Source of the DNA: Chromobacterium alkanivorans
Lineage (GTDB): Bacteria > Pseudomonadota > Gammaproteobacteria > Burkholderiales > Chromobacteriaceae
DNA: 64,000 nt
Assembly (NCBI RefSeq): GCF_016937655.1
Contig: NZ_JAFHKL010000009.1
Span: 1 to 64,000 of the forward strand
Direction: 5' to 3'
Positions 25,097 to 32,701 of this stretch are shown here, piece by piece. The notes beneath the pieces are model-generated. The model had not been told where the DNA came from and did not search any database. It worked only from the letters and a program-made list of their open reading frames with translations. Each line of letters opens with the position of its first letter. Within the stretch, counting starts at the first letter, position 1. The position numbers were made by a program, and so were the translations under genes.

Positions 25097-26464
25097 ATGA
25101 CCTCCACCGCACGCATGAACTGGGAACGACTCCTCTCCACCAAACGCTTCAAAGTCATTCAGGGCCACGTCAAGGAAACCCGCACCCCGGCCACCGAGGA
25201 AGGCAGCCCGGGCCTGCGCACCGACTTCCACATCGACCACGACCGCGTGGTGTTCTCCAGCGCCTTCCGCCGGCTGGGGCGCAAGACCCAGGTGCACCCG
25301 CTGGCGCGCCACGACCACACCCACAACCGGCTGACCCACAGCGTGGAGGTGGCCAGCGTGGGCCGCAGCCTGGGCAACCGCGTCGGCATGATGATGCAGC
25401 ACGCCCATCTGCTGCCGGACAACTACACCCCGCACGACATCGGCTCGGTGGTGCAAGTGGCCTGCCTGGCCCACGACATCGGCAATCCGCCCTTCGGCCA
25501 TACCGGCGAATACGCGCTGCGCGACTGGTTCCGCGCCGAGCGCAACGCGCACTGGCTGCACGGCCTGGCGCCGGAGGAAATCCGCGACGTGCAGACCTAC
25601 GAAGGCAACGCCCACGGCCTGCGCATGCTGGCCACGCTGGAGATGTACACCGGCGAAGGCGGCATGCGCCTCACCGCCGCCGCCCTGGGCGCGCTGATCA
25701 AGTATCCGTGGACTTCGGACGCCGAAGCCGCCCAGGCGCGCGACAAATTCAACATCTACCGCACCGAGCTGCCCTATTTTCAGCGCGTGGCCGCGGAGCT
25801 GGGCCTGCTGCCCAAGGGCGTGATGCAATGGAGCCGTCACCCACTGTCCTATTTGATGGAGGCCGCCGACGACATCTGCTACGCGATTCTGGACCTGGAG
25901 GACGCGGTGGAGATCGGCATCCTGGATTTCAAGGAATTCGAAACCCTGTTCTCCGGCTTCACCGAATACGAACGCATCTGGGACATGCAGGACGTGCGGC
26001 AGAAATGCGGCACCTTGCGCGGCATCGCCATCGGCCGCTGCGTCAGCGAGGTGGCGGAAAAATTCATGCTGCACCACGACAGCCTGCTGCGCGGCGAATT
26101 CCCGGCCAAGGACTTGATCAATCTGTGCGGCGCCCAGGTGCAAGACGCGTTGATCCACGCCAAGGAGCTGGCCAGCACCCGCGTCTACCGCCACCGCACC
26201 AAGCTGGTGACCGAACTGGCCTCCTACCCGTGCATGGCCGTCATTCTGGACGCGCTGATCCCCGCCGCCCACGCCTACGTCGGCAAGGGCGCCGAGCGTC
26301 TGAGCCCGCGCGAACACCTGGCCATGGGCCTATTGGAGCAACACATCCGCAGTGACGACAGCCTGTATCAGGCCTATATGAAAGTATTGGATTTCGTCGG
26401 CGGCATGACCGACAACTACGCCGCCAACCTGGCGCGCGACATCTCCGGCGTGGGCATTTTGTAA
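25097..26464 (+). CDS. dgt: Deoxyguanosinetriphosphate triphosphohydrolase
   Basis: 455 residues. HD-fold metal ligands lie in DHTHNRLTHSVEVASVGR and CLAHDIGNPPFGHTGE, with a downstream YLMEAADDICYAILDLEDA helix, as in dGTPases. It cleaves dGTP to deoxyguanosine and triphosphate, helping set dNTP pools. The start may be at 25097 or at the ATG six codons later (MNWERLL); neither has a strong ribosome site. Confidence 0.92.
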   Translation: MTSTARMNWERLLSTKRFKVIQGHVKETRTPATEEGSPGLRTDFHIDHDRVVFSSAFRRLGRKTQVHPLARHDHTHNRLTHSVEVASVGRSLGNRVGMMMQHAHLLPDNYTPHDIGSVVQVACLAHDIGNPPFGHTGEYALRDWFRAERNAHWLHGLAPEEIRDVQTYEGNAHGLRMLATLEMYTGEGGMRLTAAALGALIKYPWTSDAEAAQARDKFNIYRTELPYFQRVAAELGLLPKGVMQWSRHPLSYLMEAADDICYAILDLEDAVEIGILDFKEFETLFSGFTEYERIWDMQDVRQKCGTLRGIAIGRCVSEVAEKFMLHHDSLLRGEFPAKDLINLCGAQVQDALIHAKELASTRVYRHRTKLVTELASYPCMAVILDALIPAAHAYVGKGAERLSPREHLAMGLLEQHIRSDDSLYQAYMKVLDFVGGMTDNYAANLARDISGVGIL

Positions 26465-26483
26465 GGCGGCCCCGCCGCCTTTT
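26463..26483 (+). terminator. Intrinsic terminator after dgt
   Basis: Stem AAGGCGGC/GCCGCCTT with a 3-base loop and short T run, overlapping the TAA stop of dgt. Confidence 0.7.
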
Positions 26484-26510
26484 CGGCAGTTAAAAATCAG
26501 AAAGACAGGA

Positions 26511-27152
26511 ATGCAGCACATCACCCGATTTTGCATCGTCCGCCATGGCGAAACCGACTGGAACCGCGAATATCGATTGCAAGGCCACACCGACATCCCC
26601 CTCAACCCCACCGGCCAGGAACAGGCGGCCAGCCTCAGCCGCGCGCTCTGGCCGGGCCGCTACGCCTTCGACGCGCTCTACGTCAGCGACCTGACCCGCA
26701 CCCGCCAGACCGCGGCGCCGCTGCAGACCGGGCTGAGCCTGATCCCCACCTACAGCGCCGAACTGCGCGAGCGCCACATGGGCGTGTTCCAGGGCCTGAC
26801 CTACGCCGAGGCGGAACAAAGCATCCGCGACGACTATCTGCAGCTCAAATCCCGCGACCCGGACTACGACCTCAAAGGCGGGGAAAGCCTCAACGCCTTC
26901 ATGCGGCGCATCCGCGACGGCTTCACCGACATCGCCCGCCGCCACCTGGGCCAGACCCTACTGGTGGTCACCCACGGCGGTGTGCTGGAAATGATGTACC
27001 GGCTGGCCACCGGCAAGCCGATGGCCGAAGCCCGCGATTTCCCCATCCCCAACGCGGCCTTGAACTGGCTGAGCTATAGCGACGGGCAATGGCGGCTGGA
27101 ACAATGGGCCGACGAATCCCACCTGCCCGCCGCGCTGGACGAAATTCAATAG
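26511..27152 (+). CDS. Histidine phosphatase family protein (phosphoglycerate mutase-like)
   Basis: 213 residues. The catalytic RHG motif is at the N-terminus (CIVRHGETDWN), with the second histidine in VVTHGGVLEMMY and Arg in SDLTRTRQTA. The short length and lack of the long mutase insertion suggest a phosphatase such as CobC/GpmB types. No cobalamin genes lie nearby, so the substrate is open. Confidence 0.85.
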   Translation: MQHITRFCIVRHGETDWNREYRLQGHTDIPLNPTGQEQAASLSRALWPGRYAFDALYVSDLTRTRQTAAPLQTGLSLIPTYSAELRERHMGVFQGLTYAEAEQSIRDDYLQLKSRDPDYDLKGGESLNAFMRRIRDGFTDIARRHLGQTLLVVTHGGVLEMMYRLATGKPMAEARDFPIPNAALNWLSYSDGQWRLEQWADESHLPAALDEIQ

Positions 27153-27196
27153 CGAGACGATGGCAGCCCGCTCAGGCCGCCGTGAACAGCGACCTG

Positions 27197-27817
27197 CTAA
27201 GCCAAGGCCGACAGGGTGCGGGCGATGGTTTCCGCCGACGGCAGTTCCGTCGATCGCCACGCCAGCCGGTGCTTGGCGTCAACCAGCAAGACTTCCGTAT
27301 GATGCGCGTTCAAGTCCGTCCGCCGCTGATTGAACATGGCCAGCACCAGGTCCAGGGAGGCCAGCGCGGGGCTGGCCGCCCGCCAGCCTGGCTTGGGCCG
27401 AAACGGCGCCAGCCAGCGCCGCAGCTGCTCGGGCGTGTCGTTCAATGGATCAAGGCTCAGCGACAATAGCTGCACCCGCGCCCGCTTGGACTCCGGCATC
27501 AAGTCCTGCACCTGCCTGAAGGTCGCGCCCTGGATAGGGCAGACATTGGAACAACGAGTGAAAATCAGTTGCACGGCCGTCACCCGCCGCTGCAACAAAT
27601 CATGAAACGAGCGCCGCAGACCGTCGCTGTCCTTCAGCATGAAATCCGGCAGCGGCAGCGGCGGGGAAATCTCCCCATGCGCCAGCGCCAACTCCCTCGG
27701 CAACACGGCCTTGGCCAGGGCGGCCGGGCTCGCCAGCCATAAGGGCGCCAGCCCCGCCAAACCCAGCGCAAACCGCCGCCGCCCTTGATTCAGGCGCTCG
27801 ACATCCATCCCTTGCAT
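27197..27817 (-). CDS. SCO1/SenC-family copper chaperone
   Basis: 206 residues. An N-terminal export signal with GRRRFALGLAG (possibly twin-arginine) precedes a thioredoxin-like domain. The copper site of SCO proteins is intact: CSNVCP and the distal histidine in NAHHTEVLLVD. SCO proteins deliver copper, classically to cytochrome oxidase CuA. Here the gene is the third of a tight operon whose first gene is a copper radical oxidase, so that enzyme is the likely client; this is inference. AGGAG lies 7 bases before the ATG. Confidence 0.88.
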   Translation of the reverse strand: MQGMDVERLNQGRRRFALGLAGLAPLWLASPAALAKAVLPRELALAHGEISPPLPLPDFMLKDSDGLRRSFHDLLQRRVTAVQLIFTRCSNVCPIQGATFRQVQDLMPESKRARVQLLSLSLDPLNDTPEQLRRWLAPFRPKPGWRAASPALASLDLVLAMFNQRRTDLNAHHTEVLLVDAKHRLAWRSTELPSAETIARTLSALA

Positions 27818-27818
27818 G

Positions 27819-28265
27819 CTAATGCTCCTGCAAAAAAAGCCATAAGGCCCGGCACGCCGCCGCGCTCAGCCGGTAGCGCGGCATATCCGTGCCGATCAAG
27901 ATCGCGGTCGGGTCTTTCCCGCTGCGCAGCATCTCGCAAAAGCTCTGCTCGGTGTACGCCCGCTCCGGCCCTCCGCGCCTGGCGCTGGGCTCCGTCAAGA
28001 AGCGCGCGCCCAGGTCCGGGCCGAAGCGGCCCTCCGCCGACGGCTGGTCCTGCAAGCGATGGCAGTTGGCGCAACGCACGTATTCGGCGCCCAAGGGGCG
28101 GTTATGGACGTACAGCTGGCCGATCAAAGCGGTTTGCCCGTAGAACAGCCGTCCGCCGTCCGGCGCCTCCTCGCCGCCGGCCACCCACGGCAGCCACCAC
28201 AGCGCCAGCCCGAGCGCGAAGCCGCCCCAGCCGCGCTTAATTGACGGCGATGACGCGGGCGACAC
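27819..28265 (-). CDS. Small c-type cytochrome
   Basis: 148 residues. The start is a GTG with GGGAG 6-7 bases upstream, inside the last 29 bases of the preceding oxidase gene, so translation is probably coupled. A signal sequence (FALGLALWWLPWVAGG) leads to a single haem site CANCH, with a candidate axial methionine in TDMPRY. It would be a periplasmic monohaem electron carrier. The SCO gene begins 1 base after its stop. Confidence 0.85.
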   Translation of the reverse strand: MSPASSPSIKRGWGGFALGLALWWLPWVAGGEEAPDGGRLFYGQTALIGQLYVHNRPLGAEYVRCANCHRLQDQPSAEGRFGPDLGARFLTEPSARRGGPERAYTEQSFCEMLRSGKDPTAILIGTDMPRYRLSAAACRALWLFLQEH

Positions 28266-30249
28266 TGGGCACTCCCTGCGGGCTCAGCGCAAACAGCATG
28301 TAGTAACCCGGCAACACCACGCCGCTATCCGCCGGAATCTGCAGGGAATAACGCGTCTCGCCCGCCAGCGGCGTGATCTGCGACACCGACAGGGCGATGC
28401 GGCGCTGGTCGTTGTTGACCGTATGAGTCACCGCGGACAGCCGCATCAAGGCGAAGCGGCTCGCCGCCTGCTGGGTTCTGACTTCAATCACGCTGCCCGG
28501 CCGCGCCTGCGTCGGCGCGGCGCTAATCACCGGCCGGGCGGCCGGGCTGCCGTCCGCGTTCAACAGATACGGCGGCGTCAATATCTCCGCGTTCAGGTGA
28601 TTTTGCGGGCAGCCGGCGCCGCACAAGCCGCCGCCGCCGACAAACACCCGCCCGTCCTGCAACAGAATGGCCGTGCTATGGTAGGTGCGCGGCACCTGCA
28701 TCGGTTTCAGGGGCAGGAAGCTCTTCTTGGCCGCGCTCCACAACTCCGGCGTCAGCACCGCGTAGGAGTCCGTGAACGGTTGCGGTATCGTCTGCCCGCC
28801 CACCACCACCACGTCGCCGTCCGGCAACACCACCGCATTGGCGAAGGCGCGGCGATAGCTCATTCCGGCCAAGGGCTTGACCTGCACCGGGGCCTTGGGG
28901 CCGCCGCGGATATCGATCAGATAGGCCGAATTGCTGGCGTAAGTCGTGCCGGTGTTCTGCTGATAAGCCGGCGCCCCTCCCAGCTTCAGGATCAGGCCGG
29001 CGTCCACCATCACCGCATTGCCGTTGATGCTGTAAGGGTCGTTGCCGCGTGTTCCCGCCGAGACGATGCTGCCGGCGCCGCTGGTGCCTATCCAGTTCAT
29101 CTGCGCGCTGGGGCCGGCATGGAACACCATCCCGCCGCCGCTGGCGAACAGCCACAAATGATTGTCGCCGCGATACACGCTGCCATTGGCGTCCTGCGGA
29201 TCGGGGCCGATCACATTGTTTTCAGGCACGCCGGCAAGGACGGTCCAACGGCCGCCGTCCCACACCTCCCCAGTGCGGTTGGGCCGGCTCTTGCTGTTGT
29301 AGCCGCCGCTCCAGGAACCGCCCAAGGTCAGCACCCGGCCGTCCGACAACACGGTGTTGGCCTCATAGCCCCGCGGGATGTTCATATTGCCGCTGGCGCT
29401 CCAGCGCTTGGCCGCCCAATCGTATATCTGCGTTTTAGGGCTGCTGGAGCCGCCGTTGATCAACAGATTGCCGTTGGCCAGCATCGACGTGCCGGGGCAG
29501 AACAGATTCGCGCCGGTGGTCACCACCGTCAGCGGCAGCGGCGCGTTCTTCGCCGCGTCGAACAGCGCGGTATAGGTCTTGCTGTTGCCATTGCCGCTGT
29601 CTCCGCTGAAAGCGTCGGGAAAATCCGCCGACCACATCATCAGCTTGTTGTCCGGCAGATTGGCGACGCCCACCGGAGTCACCGGCAGGGGAATCACTCC
29701 GCTCCAGGCGGAGGGAAGCGCCGTGCTTTTGGCTCCGGGGTAATCGAACATGAACTGGTCGTTCACCTGCGCCTTGCCCTGGCAGGGCCATTGCACCACC
29801 TTGCTTCCCTGCGTCGCCACGCCGGAAAAAATGTTCACGCACTGGCCGCTGGACGCGGACACGATATGGTAGCTGCCGATGTCCACCGGCTGGATTTTCC
29901 ACTGGTCATTGGTCGCCGCGACGCCCTGGCATGGCCATTGAATCAGCTGCACGCCCTGGTTGCGGCTGGAAGCCGGCACATTCAGGCACATCTGCGATTT
30001 CTGCGAGACGATGTGATAGAAGCCGTTGGCCAAGGGCACGAAGGTCCATTGCTCATTGCTGCCCGCCGAGCAAGGCCATTGAATGATGCCGGCGCCGGAC
30101 TGGGTCGAACCGCCGCCGACGTTCAGACACTGGCCGCTGTTGACCGCCACGATGCCGGTGGTGGCCGCGCCCGCCTCGGGGCAAACCAGCCATGACAGCC
30201 CGAGCACGCCGCTCGCCAACGTCAGTAAATTGCTTCCAAGCCTCAACAT
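28237..30249 (-). CDS. Secreted galactose-oxidase-type copper radical oxidase with ricin lectin domain
   Basis: 670 residues from an ATG preceded by AAGGGGG. A signal peptide (1-28) is followed by a ricin-type beta-trefoil (about 32-172) of three repeats, each with a Q-W or Q-F motif (NEQW, NDQW, NDQF). Then come the seven-bladed kelch catalytic domain (about 185-565) and a C-terminal DUF1929 domain. By eye against fungal galactose oxidase, the Cys-Tyr cofactor pair is C251/Y295, the stacking Trp W313, and the copper ligands Y523, H524 and H609; substrate residues R360, Q430 and F469 also match. It should oxidise primary alcohols or aldehydes, releasing hydrogen peroxide. Cytochrome c and SCO genes follow in the operon. 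Confidence 0.9.
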   Translation of the reverse strand: MLRLGSNLLTLASGVLGLSWLVCPEAGAATTGIVAVNSGQCLNVGGGSTQSGAGIIQWPCSAGSNEQWTFVPLANGFYHIVSQKSQMCLNVPASSRNQGVQLIQWPCQGVAATNDQWKIQPVDIGSYHIVSASSGQCVNIFSGVATQGSKVVQWPCQGKAQVNDQFMFDYPGAKSTALPSAWSGVIPLPVTPVGVANLPDNKLMMWSADFPDAFSGDSGNGNSKTYTALFDAAKNAPLPLTVVTTGANLFCPGTSMLANGNLLINGGSSSPKTQIYDWAAKRWSASGNMNIPRGYEANTVLSDGRVLTLGGSWSGGYNSKSRPNRTGEVWDGGRWTVLAGVPENNVIGPDPQDANGSVYRGDNHLWLFASGGGMVFHAGPSAQMNWIGTSGAGSIVSAGTRGNDPYSINGNAVMVDAGLILKLGGAPAYQQNTGTTYASNSAYLIDIRGGPKAPVQVKPLAGMSYRRAFANAVVLPDGDVVVVGGQTIPQPFTDSYAVLTPELWSAAKKSFLPLKPMQVPRTYHSTAILLQDGRVFVGGGGLCGAGCPQNHLNAEILTPPYLLNADGSPAARPVISAAPTQARPGSVIEVRTQQAASRFALMRLSAVTHTVNNDQRRIALSVSQITPLAGETRYSLQIPADSGVVLPGYYMLFALSPQGVPSVARVIAVN

Positions 30250-30748
30250 GCATTCCCCCTTGAAGTCACGCGATCCCAATTCGTCCAGACTTGCCCAAGC
30301 GCCCTGCCGCCGCTCCCCCGCGGCAAGGGCGGCCCCTGCGCACGACGCCCATCCGCACCGCAAGGAAAGCCGCGCAAGCCGTGCCGCCACTCTGATGTCC
30401 GGCCTCGGCAAAGACAACAAAAATTTACAACAGATAATTGTTTTTGTATCAAATTCGGCACACTGCGCCGAATTTAAGGGATCAAACTCGCCGAAGGCTT
30501 GAAAGCAAGGACGCGATTCGAAAGCTTTTGCCCAAAAAATAAATATATTAATAAATGTACGGGTCTTGGCCGCCCCTACCCGCCGAATGCCGTCATCCTC
30601 GAGCCGCCGGCGCGACTAAGCGACAAGACAAGAGCCCGCAAACGTTCTTGCTCGAAGCAGGCATCACGGCGACACGCCAAGGCCGGATATACCGCAAGGA
30701 CGGTCCCGCCTAAAATAGGACGGCATCCATCCGCGAAAGGAACCCACC
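30250..30748. promoter_or_regulatory. Divergent intergenic region with operator-like palindrome
   Basis: No gene is seen in these 499 bases between the oxidase operon (leftward) and msrB (rightward). An AT-rich section (30420-30460) is followed at 30451-30475 by an exact 9-bp inverted repeat, AAATTCGGC and GCCGAATTT, with a 7-base spacer. A second AT-rich patch lies at 30535-30560. The palindrome is a plausible repressor or activator site for the oxidase operon. Confidence 0.55.
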
Positions 30749-31141
30749 ATGACCATGCAAAAAACCGATCAGGAATGGCAAAAGCAACTGACGCCGGAAC
30801 AATACCGCGTCACCCGCCAGGCCGGCACTGAGCGCCCGTTCAGCGGCGAGCACTACACCCGCACCGAAAACGGCGACTACCACTGCGTCTGCTGTGGCAC
30901 CTTGCTGTTCCACAGCGACGCCAAGTACGACCCCGGCTGCGGCTGGCCCAGCTTCTGGGCCGAAGCCGCCGGCGCGCGCATCGCCCGCATCGTCGACCAC
31001 TCCCACGGCATGAGCCGCGTCGAGGTGCGCTGCTCCGAATGCGACGCCCATCTGGGCCACGTCTTCCCGGACGGTCCCGAGCCCAGCGGCGAGCGCTACT
31101 GCATCAATTCGGTGGCGCTGGGCTTCACGCCCAAGGCGTAA
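30749..31141 (+). CDS. msrB: Peptide-methionine (R)-S-oxide reductase
   Basis: 130 residues, start with AAAGGAA 6 bases upstream. Zinc ligands are in CVCC and CSEC, the substrate pocket is GCGWPSFW, and the catalytic cysteine is in RYCINS. It reduces methionine-R-sulfoxide in proteins. It has no signal peptide, so it is cytoplasmic. It is divergent from the oxidase operon. Confidence 0.96.
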   Translation: MTMQKTDQEWQKQLTPEQYRVTRQAGTERPFSGEHYTRTENGDYHCVCCGTLLFHSDAKYDPGCGWPSFWAEAAGARIARIVDHSHGMSRVEVRCSECDAHLGHVFPDGPEPSGERYCINSVALGFTPKA

Positions 31142-31182
31142 GCCGCCGACCGCGACACATCCTAGTCAGCGCACCCCATCGC

Positions 31183-31242
31183 CTTGCACTTGCACTTGCA
31201 CTTGCACTTGCACTTGCACTTGCACTTGCACTTGCACTTGCA
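31183..31242. repeat. Hexanucleotide microsatellite (CTTGCA)10
   Basis: Ten exact tandem copies of CTTGCA, 60 bases, in the gap between msrB and the PhzF-family gene. The array contains no stop in some frames and would encode an alternating Leu-Ala or Ser-Ala run, but no credible gene spans it. Confidence 0.95.
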
Positions 31243-31401
31243 AGCTTGCGCCGGAATTGGGCTCCCATAAGGGCTAGCCCAATTTTTTTGTCCGCCCCCC
31301 TTTTCTTGCCCGGCCTCAAGCCACAGTCATTCAGCCAATTGCCCGACATCTTGATCCGGACCATATACCGCCGGCTCTCCAACGACGCGGCAGGCTGGCG
31401 G

Positions 31402-32244
31402 CTACAACTTGAGGCGGCCTTCGATGCAGGTCACGGCGTTGCCGCCTATCCATACCTCGTCGCCCACCTGCTCCACCTCGACGCAGCCGGCGCGCCCCAT
31501 GCTCAGGCCCTGGCTGACGCGGTAGCGCGCCGGCGCCAACCCGGCTCCAAGCAACCACTGGGCGATGCCGGCGTTCAGGCTGCCGGTGGCCGGGTCTTCG
31601 GGCATGCCGTCGCCGGCGATGAAAGCCCGTACCTCGAACTGCGCGTCGGTATCGTCGTGCTGCGGGTCGCAGGGTGCGACCACCCCCACCGCCAGCCCGC
31701 TCAACGCCGGATAGTCGGGTTGCAGGTCCAGCACCTGCTGGCGTTTGGCAAGCATCACCGCCAGCCAGCCGGCGCCGTTGTCGACCCACTGGGCGGCGAC
31801 GATATCCCCGGGCGCCAGGCGCAGGCCCAGGCGCACCTGCTCCAGCAGCTCGGCCGCCACCGGCCCGGAACGCAGCAAGGGCGGTGCCAGGAACGCCAAC
31901 CGCCGCCCCTGGCGGCGGATCCGCACCAGCCCCACCGCGCACTCCTGGATGATCTCCTCCCCCTGGGGCTCACCGCCGGACTCCAGCCAGGCGTGGCAGC
32001 TGCCCAGCGTGGGATGACCAGCGAACGGCAGCTCGTCCTGAGTGGTGAAGATCCGCAGGCGATAGTCGGCCCGCGGGTCGCTGGGCTGGAGAATGAAGGT
32101 GGTCTCGCTGAGGTTGGTCCAGTTGGCGAAGGTCGCCATCTGCCGGTCATCGAGCCCGTCGGCATTGAACACGACCGCCACCGGGTTGCCCTTGAGGGGG
32201 ATGGAACTGAAGACGTCGACCTGCTTGAAGCTCAGGGAGCTCAT
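31402..32244 (-). CDS. PhzF family protein
   Basis: 280 residues. PhzF hallmarks are GNPVAVVF near the N-terminus, the catalytic Glu in LSETTFI, FAGHPTLGSCH and the second-half FIAGDGMPEDPATGSLNAG. The fold is a diaminopimelate-epimerase-like isomerase. No phenazine genes lie near, so the name reflects family only. It sits in a patch with a microsatellite and a gene remnant, suggesting acquisition by transfer. Confidence 0.88.
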   Translation of the reverse strand: MSSLSFKQVDVFSSIPLKGNPVAVVFNADGLDDRQMATFANWTNLSETTFILQPSDPRADYRLRIFTTQDELPFAGHPTLGSCHAWLESGGEPQGEEIIQECAVGLVRIRRQGRRLAFLAPPLLRSGPVAAELLEQVRLGLRLAPGDIVAAQWVDNGAGWLAVMLAKRQQVLDLQPDYPALSGLAVGVVAPCDPQHDDTDAQFEVRAFIAGDGMPEDPATGSLNAGIAQWLLGAGLAPARYRVSQGLSMGRAGCVEVEQVGDEVWIGGNAVTCIEGRLKL

Positions 32245-32352
32245 GAAATGTCCTGTTGGTACTCTGCTGGGACGGCTAGTCTACGCCCCAACATCACCCT
32301 CGTGTAGCCGCGGCCAATCCAAGGTTTCGACCCGCGGCGCCCCAGCAGCCAT

Positions 32353-32609
32353 TCACGCCTGCTCGGTCCGAATCAGACAGCCGCCCTCCTGGTATGTCTG
32401 CACCGCGAAACCAGGAAAGCGTCGTTTGAACTTGCTGGAATTGAATAGATTGTCGTGTTCATAGCAGGGCAGCAGTTCCCGAATTTCCCGCGCCGGCTTG
32501 GAGAACGGTTAATGCCCATTTCCCGACCAGCGCAATTGCCGGCAGGTTGGACGATCTTCGCGGCAAGGCAAGTGCCAGATCAGCCCAAACACGGCATTGC
32601 GGCTCCATG
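32353..32609 (-). pseudogene. Remnant of an NAD-dependent epimerase/dehydratase
   Basis: Conceptual translation on the minus strand gives NAVFGLIWHLPCRED in one frame, then a frame change, then SKPAREIRELLPCYEHDN and LFNSSKFKRRFPGFAVQTY before a TGA at 32353. This order (G-x-I/V-W-H-L-P, then an acidic helix, then SSKF-x-x-x-FP) matches the C-terminal part of NAD-dependent epimerase family proteins. The N-terminal Rossmann half is missing and at least one frameshift is needed, so it is a decayed fragment. Family assignment is by eye. Confidence 0.6.
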
Positions 32610-32619
32610 CGTCAAAACC

Positions 32620-32655
32620 AAAAAGGCAGCGCCGCCGTAGGGCGACACTGCCTTT
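32620..32655 (-). terminator. Intrinsic terminator of the ABC-F gene
   Basis: On the minus strand, GGCAGTGTCGCC pairs with GGCGGCGCTGCC (two G-T wobble positions) around a 4-base loop and runs into five T. Confidence 0.8.
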
Positions 32656-32701
32656 GATGATTCAGCTGCACGCGGGCGGCTCAACAACCGCCGCTGCAGG
32701 C

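Noticed and set aside
26511..27152. Cobalamin pathway phosphatase CobC
   Set aside because: No cobalamin genes are nearby, so only the broad histidine phosphatase family is supported.
31183..31242. Array considered as a CRISPR
   Set aside because: The units are 6 bases with no spacers and no cas genes lie in the window.
31402..32244. Phenazine biosynthesis locus
   Set aside because: Only a PhzF-family isomerase is present; no other phenazine genes are near.
31039..32307. Open frame through the (CTTGCA) array encoding a Leu-Ala run
   Set aside because: It starts inside msrB in another frame and runs antisense through the PhzF gene, so it is a by-product of the repeat and GC-rich code.
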